This document shows positions 17,485 to 26,687 of a DNA stretch of 64,000 nt, one piece after another. Each line of letters starts with the position of its first letter. Within the stretch, counting starts at the first letter, position 1. The notes below the pieces were generated by a model that was given only the letters and a program-made list of their open reading frames with translations, was not told the origin of the DNA and did not search any database. Source of the stretch: Aidingimonas halophila (lineage in GTDB: Bacteria > Pseudomonadota > Gammaproteobacteria > Pseudomonadales > Halomonadaceae); assembly GCF_900106955.1 (NCBI RefSeq), contig NZ_FNNI01000004.1:62001-126000 (forward strand). Direction: 5' to 3'. The position numbers were made by a program, and so were the translations under genes.

Positions 17485-18186
17485 ATGGAAACCTTGATTT
17501 TCGACTGTGACGGTGTCCTGGTCGACAGCGAGTGCCTCGCCGAGGGGGTGCTCATGGAACGCCTGGGGCAGTGGCTCCCGGACCTTCATCCAGAGCAGGA
17601 ATTGCGACAGGCGCTGGGCATGACGACGTCGGCGATCCTGGCACACCTCGAGCAACGCAGTCGCTACACACTACCGAGTGACGCCCTGGACCGGATCGAT
17701 GCGGCCATCGAGGTTCGGCTGGCGCGTGAACTCTGCGCCATTCCCGGTGTGGCCGATCATCTGGCGCGTCTTTCTCTGCCGGTGGCGATCGTCTCGAACA
17801 GTAGCCGACGCCGGGTTCGAGCCTCATTGGAGACCACCGGGCTCGCCGAGTGGCTTGATGATGTCCCGCTGTTCACCGCTGAGGAGGTCGAATTCCCGAA
17901 GCCCGATCCAGGCGTCTATATGTTGGCGGCACAGCGTCTGACGTGCGAGCCGTCGGATTGCCTGGTGATCGAGGATAGCGTCTCGGGAGTGACCGCTGCC
18001 CGTGCGGCCGGCATGACGGTGATCGGTTTCCTTGGGGCGAGTCATATCGAACCGGGCCATGATCGGTCTCTGCTCGATGCCGGCGCCTGGCGGCTAATGA
18101 CTCGCATGAATGAACTGGATGACCTGCTGGCTCTGTGGCGACAGAGCGCCGTATCCGACAATGCCAATACGAGGACGACAGAATGA
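17485..18186 (+). CDS. HAD-superfamily phosphatase (beta-phosphoglucomutase/GPH-like)
   Basis: A 233-aa cytoplasmic HAD subfamily IA hydrolase. Seen: motif I FDCDGVLVDSE with the Asp-x-Asp pair, motif II VSNSSRRRV, and motif III/IV KPDPGVYMLAAQRL...VIEDSVSGVTAA. It may remove phosphate from dead-end sugar or polyol phosphates; substrate unknown. The ATG at 17485 has GGAG 6 bases upstream; an ATG at 17467 overlaps the smoK stop (ATGA) and would add six residues, so the start is not certain. A similar gene sits in the sorbitol operons of Rhodobacter-type bacteria. Confidence 0.82.
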   Translation: METLIFDCDGVLVDSECLAEGVLMERLGQWLPDLHPEQELRQALGMTTSAILAHLEQRSRYTLPSDALDRIDAAIEVRLARELCAIPGVADHLARLSLPVAIVSNSSRRRVRASLETTGLAEWLDDVPLFTAEEVEFPKPDPGVYMLAAQRLTCEPSDCLVIEDSVSGVTAARAAGMTVIGFLGASHIEPGHDRSLLDAGAWRLMTRMNELDDLLALWRQSAVSDNANTRTTE

Positions 18187-18971
18187 GATTACAGGACAAG
18201 GTGGCCGTTATCACCGGTGGTGCCAGAGGTATCGGGTTGGCAATCGCCCAACGCTATCTACATGAAGGGGCGTGTGTGGTCGTTGCCGATATCGATACGT
18301 CATCCATCGATTCGGCAGTCGCGCAACTCAATAGTGAAGCGAATGCGAGTGGCCGCGTGCTGGGTGTCACACTCGATGTCTGTGACCGGGATTCCGTCGC
18401 TACCATGATCAGGACGGTCACGGATCAGTGCGGCGGTATCGATATCCTGGTCAACAATGCCGCCGTCTTCGATATGGCGCCAGTGCTGGAAGTTACCGAG
18501 GCGAGCTACGACAAGCAGTTCAATGTCAACGTCAAAGGGTTGTTCTTTACCTTGCAGGCGGTGGCTCAGTCCATGGTCGACCGTGGCAAGGGCGGCAAGA
18601 TCATCAATATGGCATCACAGGCGGGTCGACGCGGTGAGCCGCTGGTCAGCATGTATTGCGCGACCAAAGCGGCAGTCATCAGCCTGACGCAATCCTGCGG
18701 TCTGGCACTCATCAAGCACGGTATCAACGTCAATGGTATTTCGCCTGGCGTGGTCGATACACCGATGTGGGAAGACGTCGATGCGCTGTTCGCACGTTAC
18801 GAGGGACGTCCCCTCGGCGAGAAGAAACGTCTGGTGGGTGAAGCCGTCCCTTACGGTCGTATGGGATTGCCGGAAGATCACGCCGGTGCAGCGGTATTCC
18901 TGGCATCCAGTGACAGCGACTATGTCGTCGCGCAAACGCTGAATGTCGATGGTGGCAACTGGATGAATTGA
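18183..18971 (+). CDS. smoS: Sorbitol dehydrogenase (SmoS/PolS-like SDR)
   Basis: A 262-aa NAD-dependent short-chain dehydrogenase oxidising D-sorbitol to fructose and, in relatives, galactitol to tagatose. Seen: TGGARGIG cofactor motif (11-18), NNAA (91-94), Ser145, Tyr158 and Lys162 as the catalytic set. The stretches KIINMASQAGRRGE and VDGGNWMN match SmoS proteins closely. The start overlaps the stop of the phosphatase gene. It connects the transporter to the sugar-kinase steps downstream. Confidence 0.9.
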   Translation: MRLQDKVAVITGGARGIGLAIAQRYLHEGACVVVADIDTSSIDSAVAQLNSEANASGRVLGVTLDVCDRDSVATMIRTVTDQCGGIDILVNNAAVFDMAPVLEVTEASYDKQFNVNVKGLFFTLQAVAQSMVDRGKGGKIINMASQAGRRGEPLVSMYCATKAAVISLTQSCGLALIKHGINVNGISPGVVDTPMWEDVDALFARYEGRPLGEKKRLVGEAVPYGRMGLPEDHAGAAVFLASSDSDYVVAQTLNVDGGNWMN

Positions 18972-18973
18972 TC

Positions 18974-19927
18974 ATGTTCGATATTGCAACGAGTGGCGAG
19001 TTGCTCGCTGAATTCATTGCTGTGAAGCGCAACCAGCGTTTCGACGAGACCGGCGATTTTCGCGGTCCTTTCCCGAGTGGTGCGCCGGCGATTTTTGCGT
19101 CGCAAGCGGCACGCATGGGAGCGAATGTGGCCTATGCCGGTTGCGTCGGCCATGACGGATTCGGTGACATGATCCTCGATCGGCTACGCGGCGACGGTAT
19201 CGATGTCGAGGCCGTGCAGCGTGATGCGCAGCGTCCGACGGGCACGGCCTTCGTGACCTATCATGATGATGGCAGTCGCCATTTCATTTACAACATTGCG
19301 CATAGTGCCGTGGGCCAGCAGGCCTTGTCGCCGGAGCGGCTGAAGCATCTGGCCGCTAGCCGCTTCTTCCATGTCATGGGGTCGTCCCTCTCCTCGCCGG
19401 AAGCCATCGATATCGTCCGACGCCTGGTGGGTGCCGTGAAGGCCAATGGCGGGCGGATCAGTTTCGATCCCAATATCCGTCCGGAGCTCGTCGCCAGCGA
19501 ACCTGTAAAAGCGGCGATTCTGAATATGCTCGCTGAATGCGACATTTTCCTGCCCAGCGATGCGGATATCGATTGGCTGCGTGAGCAGGGCGAAACCATG
19601 GAGATGACGATCCAGCGCCTGATGGCTGCCCATCCCATGTCGCTGGTCGTGCTCAAGCAGGCGGCACAGGGGTGTCGCGCTTTCAGTGACAACCAGACAT
19701 TGACGGTAGCGGGGTTGACCGTCGAAGAGGTCGACCCGACCGGTGCCGGGGACTGTTTCGGCGGGGCGCTCGTCGCTTCGCTGGCGCAGGGCAAGTCGCT
19801 GGAACGGTCACTCGCATTGGCCAATGCCGCTGGTGCCCATGCCGTGACGTGCGTCGGACCGATGGAAGGCTGCAGCGACTTGTCGCAGCTTGAACCTCGG
19901 TTGGCTTCTGCAGGAGGCGGCCAATGA
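18974..19927 (+). CDS. PfkB-family sugar kinase (tagatose/fructose kinase candidate)
   Basis: A 317-aa ribokinase-family kinase. Seen: N-terminal ATSGELLAEFIAV, GAPAIFASQAARMG, and the C-terminal anion hole and catalytic base in DPTGAGDCFGGAL (about 255-267). Position between SmoS and a GatZ protein suggests it phosphorylates the ketose produced by the dehydrogenase, either tagatose or fructose. A similar kinase acts on D-tagatose in the Agrobacterium galactitol pathway, as I recall. ATG at 18974 is taken; a TTG at 18968 touching the smoS stop is an alternative. Confidence 0.83.
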   Translation: MFDIATSGELLAEFIAVKRNQRFDETGDFRGPFPSGAPAIFASQAARMGANVAYAGCVGHDGFGDMILDRLRGDGIDVEAVQRDAQRPTGTAFVTYHDDGSRHFIYNIAHSAVGQQALSPERLKHLAASRFFHVMGSSLSSPEAIDIVRRLVGAVKANGGRISFDPNIRPELVASEPVKAAILNMLAECDIFLPSDADIDWLREQGETMEMTIQRLMAAHPMSLVVLKQAAQGCRAFSDNQTLTVAGLTVEEVDPTGAGDCFGGALVASLAQGKSLERSLALANAAGAHAVTCVGPMEGCSDLSQLEPRLASAGGGQ

Positions 19928-21231
19928 GCGATTCCATTCTCGATACCATTGTCGACGCCAATCGGCAGGGCGCTCTGCGCGGTATTTACTCGGTGTGTTC
20001 GGCGCACCCGCTGGTGCTGGAAGCGGCCTTCGATCGGGCCGTGAGGGATGACTCGCCACTGCTGGTCGAGGCGACCTGTAACCAGGTGAACCAGGACGGG
20101 GGGTACACCGGCCAGACACCGGAAGACTTTCGTCAGGCGGTCCTGGCGATAGCCCAGCAGCGCGGGTTCGAGATAGCCCGGCTCGTTTTGGGAGGCGATC
20201 ATCTGGGGCCTTCTCCCTGGCAGCATCTGCCCGCCGATCAGGCGATGGCCAACGCGGAAGCCATGGTGGCCGCCTATGCGCAAGCCGGCTTCGAGAAACT
20301 CCACCTGGATGCCAGCATGGCCTGCGCCGATGACCCGGTGGCGCTGGATGACCGCGTCGTTGCCGAGCGGGCCGCCCTGCTCTGTCAGGCGGCGGAAACG
20401 GCGGCCGGTGATCGGCGGTCACGATTGCGTTACGTGATCGGTACGGAAGTGCCGACGCCGGGAGGGGCCCAGGAGCATCTCGACACAGTGGAAGTGACAT
20501 CGACCGCGGATCTGCGCACCACGCTGGAGACGCACCATCGGATCTTCGCCGCTAGCGGCCTCTCGGCGGCCTGGTCGCGGGTTCGTGCCGTGGTGGTGCA
20601 GCCGGGCGTGGAGTTCGGACACACCGAGGTGGTCGATTTCGTGCCGGAGGCAGCGGCCGAACTGAGTGACGCCATCACGGGCTGGCCGAACCTGGTATTC
20701 GAGGCCCATTCGACCGATTATCAGACCCCAGCCGCCTATCGTGCGCTGGTCGCAGGCCACTTCGCTATCCTCAAGGTCGGCCCGGCCTTGACCTTCGCCA
20801 TGCGCGAGGCGTTGTACGCACTCGACGCCATTGCCCGAGAAGCGCCCGGCATCGAGACGGTCGATCTGCGTACGACGCTGGAGCGGACCATGACCGCCGA
20901 TCCGCGATACTGGCAGGCCTATTATCATGGCAGTGACGCCGAGCAGCAGTTTGCCCGTCATTTCAGCCTGAGTGATCGAATCCGTTACTACTGGACCCGC
21001 TCCGAGATAGCCGAGGAATTGGAACGGCTGTTCCAGGGGCTGGAAACGCGACCGATTCCCCCGACGCTGATCAGTCAGTATCTGCCCAATCAGTATGCGG
21101 CCATCCGCGCCGGCGAACTGGCCGACGCCCCCCGGTCGCTGGTACGCCATCGTATCGGCGAAACGCTGGCCACCTACGCCCAGGCCTGTTTTCCCCAGTC
21201 AGCCTCGGATACCAGGAGAGTCGAGTCATGA
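19924..21231 (+). CDS. gatZ: GatZ/KbaZ-family protein, probable tagatose-6-phosphate 4-epimerase
   Basis: A 435-aa protein of the GatZ/KbaZ (COG4573) family. Seen: GIYSVCSAHPLVLEAA near the N-terminus, VEATCNQVNQDGGYTGQTPEDF, LGGDHLGPSPW, and FKVGPALTFAMREALYALD-like text at about 278-295, all hallmarks of the family. In enteric bacteria GatZ is called a non-catalytic aldolase subunit partnered by GatY, which is absent here. In Agrobacterium, a family member beside a tagatose kinase was reported as a D-tagatose-6-P 4-epimerase giving fructose-6-P; the neighbours here fit that role. Start overlaps the kinase stop as ATGA. Confidence 0.85.
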   Translation: MSDSILDTIVDANRQGALRGIYSVCSAHPLVLEAAFDRAVRDDSPLLVEATCNQVNQDGGYTGQTPEDFRQAVLAIAQQRGFEIARLVLGGDHLGPSPWQHLPADQAMANAEAMVAAYAQAGFEKLHLDASMACADDPVALDDRVVAERAALLCQAAETAAGDRRSRLRYVIGTEVPTPGGAQEHLDTVEVTSTADLRTTLETHHRIFAASGLSAAWSRVRAVVVQPGVEFGHTEVVDFVPEAAAELSDAITGWPNLVFEAHSTDYQTPAAYRALVAGHFAILKVGPALTFAMREALYALDAIAREAPGIETVDLRTTLERTMTADPRYWQAYYHGSDAEQQFARHFSLSDRIRYYWTRSEIAEELERLFQGLETRPIPPTLISQYLPNQYAAIRAGELADAPRSLVRHRIGETLATYAQACFPQSASDTRRVES

Positions 21232-21977
21232 GCAATATCCGTTTCGATTTCAGCCATCGGGTAGTGTTGATCACCGGGGCGGCGAACGGTATCGGCAAAG
21301 CGATGGCAACGCGCTTTGCCGAGTGCGGCGCCTCCCTGGTGCTGGTCGACCGCAGTGATGCCGTCGTCGAGCTGGCGAGGTCGCTGGGTCAAGCACACAT
21401 GGGGGCTGTGGCGGATGTCACCGATGAGGCCGCCTGCGAGTCGTTGTTCGAGGAGATCGACCAGCGCTTCGGACGCCTCGACATCCTGGTCAATAATGCC
21501 GGGATCGGGCCACTGGAAGCCGCCGAGTCGATGTCCAGCGATCTCTGGGATGCGACTCAGGCGGTCAATCTGCGCGGGGTGTTTCTCTACAGTCGCGCAG
21601 CCGGCCGGCGCATGCTGGATCAAGGCAGCGGCCGGATCATCAACCTTGCCTCCCAGGCGGCCAGTGTCGGTCTCGAGGGACATCTGGCTTACTGCACCAG
21701 CAAGTCCGGTGTGCTGGGCCTGACGCGAACCCTGGCCCTGGAGTGGGGGCCGCGAGGTATTACCGTCAATGCCGTGTCACCGACCGTCGTCGACACCGAA
21801 CTGGGACGCTATGGCTGGGCAGGCGAGAAGGGCGAGCGCATGCGCGGCCTGATTCCCACCCGCCGCTTCGCCGATCCCGATGAGATCGTGGCCGCCATTC
21901 AGTACCTGGCCGCCGATGAGGCGGCCATGATCAATGGCGCCGATCTTCGCATCGACGGCGGTTATACCGCCTGGTGA
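21228..21977 (+). CDS. SDR-family polyol dehydrogenase (galactitol 2-dehydrogenase candidate)
   Basis: A 249-aa short-chain dehydrogenase. Seen: TGAANGIG (about 17-24), NNAG (about 91-94), the catalytic Ser in NLASQAASVG, and YCTSK (Tyr/Lys), with a C-terminal DGGYTAW. By neighbourhood it oxidises a second polyol, most simply galactitol to tagatose, or a pentitol. It overlaps the GatZ gene by 4 bases. It is clearly distinct from SmoS. Confidence 0.82.
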   Translation: MSNIRFDFSHRVVLITGAANGIGKAMATRFAECGASLVLVDRSDAVVELARSLGQAHMGAVADVTDEAACESLFEEIDQRFGRLDILVNNAGIGPLEAAESMSSDLWDATQAVNLRGVFLYSRAAGRRMLDQGSGRIINLASQAASVGLEGHLAYCTSKSGVLGLTRTLALEWGPRGITVNAVSPTVVDTELGRYGWAGEKGERMRGLIPTRRFADPDEIVAAIQYLAADEAAMINGADLRIDGGYTAW

Positions 21978-22005
21978 CGACAACTTATCACGGGGAGGTA
22001 CCACT

Positions 22006-22629
22006 GTGACGCCGGATATTTCCACCATGGCGACCCGCCTGCGGCAAGCGGCCGGTGAACGACAACGATTCATCGTCGCACTGGCCGGTCCGCCGGGAGC
22101 TGGCAAGTCGTTCCTGTCGACAGCGCTGTGCCAGGCGTTGAACGAGCAGGTGCCCGGCATTGCCGAGATCGTGCCGATGGATGGCTACCACTTCGACAAT
22201 GCCGTCATCGAGCCGGCGGGGCTGTTGCCTGTCAAAGGGGCGCCGGAAACCTTCGATGTCGATGGTCTGGTTCGCGATCTGGAGCGTATACGTGCGTCGG
22301 ACCGGGACGTCGCCGTGCCTGTATTCGATCGACCACTCGATCTGGCGCGAGCCGGTGGTCGCATCATCCAGACCCGCCATCGCATCGTGCTGGTCGAAGG
22401 TAATTATCTGCTGCTCGACAAGCCCCCCTGGACGGCACTGGCACCACTGTTCGACAGGACAATCTTCATCGACGTGCCGGAAGACGTCATCGAAGAGCGA
22501 CTGATCCAGCGCTGGCTGGACATGGGACAGGACAGAGAGGGCGCGGAAGAGCGCGCCCGCTTCAAGGACATGATCAACATGCAACTGGTCAACGCCCATT
22601 CGGTAACACCGGATGTGATCTGGCGTTGA
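22006..22629 (+). CDS. P-loop kinase of the uridine/pantothenate-kinase-like family (FrcK-like)
   Basis: A 207-aa P-loop protein. Seen: Walker A AGPPGAGKSF (about 27-36), EIVPMDGYHFDN with the substrate-site Asp, DRPLDLARAGG, HRIVLVEGNYLLLDKPPW and FIDVPEDVIEERLIQRW. This is the pattern of nucleoside/pantothenate kinase-like proteins found in fructose and polyol gene clusters (FrcK type). It uses a GTG start at 22006 with GGGGAGG 7 bases upstream; an in-frame ATG further up at 21934 lies inside the previous gene. The acceptor, perhaps a ketose such as fructose, is unknown. Confidence 0.78.
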   Translation: MTPDISTMATRLRQAAGERQRFIVALAGPPGAGKSFLSTALCQALNEQVPGIAEIVPMDGYHFDNAVIEPAGLLPVKGAPETFDVDGLVRDLERIRASDRDVAVPVFDRPLDLARAGGRIIQTRHRIVLVEGNYLLLDKPPWTALAPLFDRTIFIDVPEDVIEERLIQRWLDMGQDREGAEERARFKDMINMQLVNAHSVTPDVIWR

Positions 22630-22648
22630 TGGCCAACAGGAGCCGAAC

Positions 22649-24124
22649 ATGATCTCACTGAACAACAACAACGTGTCGCGTCTCGATGCGGCGGTCGAGG
22701 CGCCCGTCTATGACCGTGGTGCAGTGACGCCCGGCATCGTGCATATTGGCGTGGGTGGTTTTCACCGGGCTCACCAGGCGATGTATCTCGATACGCTGAT
22801 GAACCGGGGGCAAGCGCTGGACTGGGGTATTGTCGGCGTGGGTGTGATGCCGGGTGACAAGCGCATGCAGGAGGCGCTGTCGAGTCAGGATCACCTCTAT
22901 ACCCTGGTGGTCAAGCATCCCGACGGCCACTACGCTCCCCGGGTGATAGGCTCGATGATCGACTACCTGTTTGCGCCTGATGATCCCGAGGCCGTGATCG
23001 AAACCATGGCCGATCCCGCGATCCGTATCGTCTCCCTCACCGTGACCGAAGGCGGTTACAACTTTCACCATGTCACCGGCGAGTTCGATGTCGATAATCC
23101 GGATGTACAGCACGATCTGGCCCACCCCGAGACGCCACGGACCACTTTCGGGCTGGTGATCGAAGCACTGAAACGCCGTCGAGAGCGTGGTATCGCCCCA
23201 TTCACGGTGATGTCGTGCGACAACATCCAGGGCAACGGCCATGTCGCCGGTCGGATGTTCACGGCCTTTGCTCGTCATCGTGACCCCGAGCTCGGTGACT
23301 GGGTGGCGGCAGAAGTGCCATTTCCCAATTCGATGGTCGATCGAATCACGCCGGTGACCTCCGCACAGGATATCGAGGAGGTCGCCAACCGGTTCTCGAT
23401 TCAGGATGCTTGGCCGGTGGTCTGTGAACCGTTCACCCAATGGGTGCTCGAGGATCGTTTCATTGCGGGACGGCCGGGATTCGATGAAGTCGGCGTGCAG
23501 GTGGTAGATGACGTCGAACCCTACGAATTGATGAAGCTTCGTTTGCTCAATGCCAGCCATCAGGCGCTATGCTATTTCGGTTATCTCGCCGGTTACCGCT
23601 ATGCACATCAAGTCTGTCAGGATGAGTTGTTCGTCACCTTCCTGCTGGACTACATGCGCCACGAGGGCTCGCCGACACTGGCGCCGGTTCCGGGCGTGGA
23701 TCTGGAAACCTATCGCCGGACCCTGATCGAGCGGTTCGCCAATCCGGAAATCAAGGATACGCTGGCCAGGCTGTGTGCCGAGAGTTCCGATCGTATTCCC
23801 AAGTGGTTGGTGCCGGTGATTCGTGAACAACTGGACAGCGGTGGCGAAATGCATCGGGCAGCGGCGGTGGTTGCCAGCTGGGCACGCTATGCTGAAGGGA
23901 AGGACGAACAGGGCGAGCCGATCGAGGTGGTCGACCGCCTCAAGGAGTCATTGATGGCACTGGCTGCCGACAATCGTAGCCGACCGACTGCGTTCATCGA
24001 GAACCGGGAACTGTTCGGCGATCTGGCCAATCAACCGAGATTTCGCGACGCGTATCTCGCTGCGCTGGACAGCCTGTACCAGCAGGGTGCCAGGGCGACC
24101 GTGGCATCGCTGGTCAATCCGTGA
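22649..24124 (+). CDS. mtlK: Mannitol 2-dehydrogenase / D-arabinitol 4-dehydrogenase family
   Basis: A 491-aa NAD-dependent long-chain dehydrogenase oxidising mannitol to fructose and, in relatives, D-arabinitol to xylulose. Seen: nucleotide motif GVGGFHRAHQAMYLD (about 32-46), SLTVTEGGY, MSCDNIQGNG, and the active-site series Lys-Asn-His in MKLRLLNASHQAL. The downstream xylulokinase favours a pentitol or mixed role. It is 19 bases after the kinase gene and its stop overlaps the GTG just before xylB. Confidence 0.88.
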   Translation: MISLNNNNVSRLDAAVEAPVYDRGAVTPGIVHIGVGGFHRAHQAMYLDTLMNRGQALDWGIVGVGVMPGDKRMQEALSSQDHLYTLVVKHPDGHYAPRVIGSMIDYLFAPDDPEAVIETMADPAIRIVSLTVTEGGYNFHHVTGEFDVDNPDVQHDLAHPETPRTTFGLVIEALKRRRERGIAPFTVMSCDNIQGNGHVAGRMFTAFARHRDPELGDWVAAEVPFPNSMVDRITPVTSAQDIEEVANRFSIQDAWPVVCEPFTQWVLEDRFIAGRPGFDEVGVQVVDDVEPYELMKLRLLNASHQALCYFGYLAGYRYAHQVCQDELFVTFLLDYMRHEGSPTLAPVPGVDLETYRRTLIERFANPEIKDTLARLCAESSDRIPKWLVPVIREQLDSGGEMHRAAAVVASWARYAEGKDEQGEPIEVVDRLKESLMALAADNRSRPTAFIENRELFGDLANQPRFRDAYLAALDSLYQQGARATVASLVNP

Positions 24125-24138
24125 AGGAGCCGAGGCGA

Positions 24139-25629
24139 ATGTATCTGGGAGTGGATTGTGGTACGCAGAGTACCAAAGTCGTGGTGGTCGATGTCGATCA
24201 TGGGGTGATTCGTGGCGAAGCCAGCCAGGGACATTCACTGATCGAAGGCGACAATGGACGTCGTGAACAGCATGTCGAGGACTGGATCGCCGCACTTCGC
24301 GGCGCCTTTCATGCGGCCCTTGAGGCTGCCGGGGTTTCGGCCAGGGCCATTCGCGGCATTGGCGTATCCGGCCAGCAGCATGGGATGGTGGCGCTGGATC
24401 GGGAGGGGCAGCCACTCTATCCGGCCAAGTTATGGTGCGATACCGAAACGGCTGAGCAAAATGCCGACCTGGTCGAGCGGTTAGGGGGGGAGAGAGGTTG
24501 TATCGAGAAGCTGGGCTTGGTACTGCAAACCGGCTACACCGCCTCCAAGCTGGCCTGGTTGCGTGAAAAGCACCCCGAGACCTATCAGCGTATCGATACG
24601 CTGCTGTTGCCTCATGACTATCTCAATTTCTGGTTGACCGGCGAGATAGTGGCCGAAGCCGGGGATGCCTCCGGTACCGGCTATTTCGATACCTGTCAAC
24701 GTCGTTGGCGCGAGGATGTCTTTGCCGTTATCGCGCCCGAGCTCGATCCGCAGCGGGTGCTGCCCCGGTTGATCGATTCCCATGAGCCAGCGGGGTACGT
24801 TCGCCCCGCCATCGCCCGTGAACTGGGATTGTCCGAGGACGTGGTGGTCGCCAGTGGCGGCGGCGACAACATGATGGGGGCGATCGGGACCGGTAATATC
24901 ACGCCGGGGCTGGTGACGCTCAGCCTGGGAACATCGGGCACGGTGTGTGCCTATTCGCCGGAGCCGGTCCGTGCCGAGAACGCCATGGTGGCGGATTTCT
25001 GTTCCAGTAGCGGGGGCTGGCTGCCGCTGATCTGTACCATGAACGTGACGTCGGCAACCACCCGGGTCAGGGAGATGTTCGGTTTCGATCTGACGGCCTT
25101 CGGCGAGCACGTAGCCAGTGCGCCGATCGGGGCCGAGGGTGTGACGGTACTGCCGTTCTTCAATGGCGAGCGGGTACCGGCGTTGCCTCAGGCGTCCGCC
25201 AGCTTCCTGGGGCTGACCAGTCGCAACACCACACCGAGCAACCTATGCCGCGCCGTGGTCGAAAGCACGACCTTTGGTATGCGTTACGGTCTCGAGATGC
25301 TGGGTGGACTCGCCGATGGCGTCAGTCAGATCCGACTGATTGGCGGTGGTGCCAATAGTGCCATCTGGCGGCAGATGGTGGCCGATATCACCGGTACGGA
25401 AGTGGTGTGTCCGCAGATCACCGATGCCGCGGCACTGGGCGCAGCACTTCAGGCCGCCTGGTGCGAGCGTTATCATGACGGAGTGACGTTGAACGATCTG
25501 TGTGAACGGTTGGTTCACCTGGACCAGAGTTCGCTGGCAAGTCCCGACCCGACACACGTCGAGGCCTACCAGGAGGTCTATGCCCGTTACCGTAGCGTGC
25601 TCGCAACCCATTATGGCATCGCCTGGTGA
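24139..25629 (+). CDS. xylB: Xylulokinase
   Basis: A 496-aa FGGY-family kinase phosphorylating D-xylulose to xylulose-5-P. Seen: MYLGVDCGTQSTKVVVVD at the N-terminus, GVSGQQHGMVALD with the substrate-site residues, and the ATP-site region IRLIGGGANSAIWRQMVADI. The ATG at 24139 follows AAGGAGC by about 9 bases; a GTG at 24121 would add six residues. Coupled to the mannitol/arabinitol dehydrogenase, which supplies xylulose if it acts on arabinitol. Confidence 0.92.
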   Translation: MYLGVDCGTQSTKVVVVDVDHGVIRGEASQGHSLIEGDNGRREQHVEDWIAALRGAFHAALEAAGVSARAIRGIGVSGQQHGMVALDREGQPLYPAKLWCDTETAEQNADLVERLGGERGCIEKLGLVLQTGYTASKLAWLREKHPETYQRIDTLLLPHDYLNFWLTGEIVAEAGDASGTGYFDTCQRRWREDVFAVIAPELDPQRVLPRLIDSHEPAGYVRPAIARELGLSEDVVVASGGGDNMMGAIGTGNITPGLVTLSLGTSGTVCAYSPEPVRAENAMVADFCSSSGGWLPLICTMNVTSATTRVREMFGFDLTAFGEHVASAPIGAEGVTVLPFFNGERVPALPQASASFLGLTSRNTTPSNLCRAVVESTTFGMRYGLEMLGGLADGVSQIRLIGGGANSAIWRQMVADITGTEVVCPQITDAAALGAALQAAWCERYHDGVTLNDLCERLVHLDQSSLASPDPTHVEAYQEVYARYRSVLATHYGIAW

Positions 25630-25674
25630 CAAGGCGCGTGCCGTCATCCCATTTTTCCCATGACAGGAGGGGCC

Positions 25675-26628
25675 ATGTCATCCCAACTCGATGCCTTGAA
25701 AACACTATCCCTGGTGGTCGCCGATACGGGTGACCCCGATGCCATTCGTCGCTATCAACCGGCAGATGCGACCACTAACCCGTCGTTGCTGCTCAAGGCG
25801 TTCGAATTGCCTGGTTACCAGGCGCTGATCGATGACGAGTTGGCGACCGTGCGATCAGAACGATCGGATCGGCAGGCGCAGGTGGATCATGCCGTTGATC
25901 GGCTGGCCGTCGCAATGGGAACCGAAATCACGAAGCTCGTGCCTGGACGCGTTTCCACAGAAGTGGCCGCCAAGCTTTCGTTCGATACCCAGGCGAGCAT
26001 CGACAAGGCGCGAGAACTGGTAGCGCTGTACGATGAGAACGGCGTGTCGCGCGAACGTATCCTGATCAAGCTGGCCTCGACCTGGGAAGGGATTCGGGCG
26101 GCCGAAGTGTTGGAAAAGGAGGGAATCAACTGCAACCTGACACTGCTGTTCAGTGAAGCCCAGGCCCAGGCGTGCTTCGATGCCGGTGTGTTCCTGGTTT
26201 CTCCCTTCGTTGGCCGGGTCACCGATTGGTACAAGAAAGAGACCGGCAAGGACTATGCCCCGGGAGACGATCCGGGAGTGAATTTCGTGCGCAATGTGTG
26301 TTCACTGGCCGGCCGCGGTGGCTATGACACCGTGGTGATGGGGGCGAGCTTCCGTAATACCGGGCAGGTGCTGGCCCTGGCCGGTTGTCACCGACTGACG
26401 ATTTCCCCTGCACTGCTCGAGGAGTTGGCCGGTCGTGAAGGCGAGGTGGAGTGCAAGGTATCCTTCCCGCCGGTCGATGAGCGACCCGCGCCGCTGGATG
26501 AGCCGACGTTCCGCTGGGGCCACAATCAGGATGCCATGGCCAATGACAAACTGGCGGAAGGCATCCGTCGTTTCGCCGACGATCAGCGCAAGCTGGAGAC
26601 ACTGATCGACCAGCGATTGTCAGGGTAA
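25675..26628 (+). CDS. tal: Transaldolase
   Basis: A 317-aa cytoplasmic transaldolase of the non-oxidative pentose-phosphate pathway. Seen: [25 protein letters not shown] (about 33-44), the Schiff-base Lys in [18 protein letters not shown] (about 127-144), and [18 protein letters not shown]. Start ATG at 25675 lies 6 bases after AGGAGG; the ATG at 25660 would put the ribosome site inside the gene. Placed last in the operon, it recycles xylulose-5-P carbon into fructose-6-P. Confidence 0.93.
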   Translation: MSSQLDALKTLSLVVADTGDPDAIRRYQPADATTNPSLLLKAFELPGYQALIDDELATVRSERSDRQAQVDHAVDRLAVAMGTEITKLVPGRVSTEVAAKLSFDTQASIDKARELVALYDENGVSRERILIKLASTWEGIRAAEVLEKEGINCNLTLLFSEAQAQACFDAGVFLVSPFVGRVTDWYKKETGKDYAPGDDPGVNFVRNVCSLAGRGGYDTVVMGASFRNTGQVLALAGCHRLTISPALLEELAGREGEVECKVSFPPVDERPAPLDEPTFRWGHNQDAMANDKLAEGIRRFADDQRKLETLIDQRLSG

Positions 26629-26638
26629 TTCCCTCCCG

Positions 26639-26669
26639 CTAGCTGCTGGCAACGCATGCCAGCGGCTAG
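26639..26669. terminator. Probable bidirectional terminator hairpin after the polyol operon
   Basis: CTAGCTGCTGGC (26639-26650) and GCCAGCGGCTAG (26658-26669) form a 12-bp stem with one T-G wobble and a 7-base loop, between two convergent genes. No long T-run on either side. Confidence 0.65.
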
Positions 26670-26687
26670 GCCGGTGCCGTATCGTCT

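Noticed and set aside
19924-21231. GatZ as an orphan subunit of tagatose-bisphosphate aldolase
   Set aside because: No GatY or KbaY is present, and the adjacent kinase and dehydrogenases fit the epimerase reading better; still to be tested.
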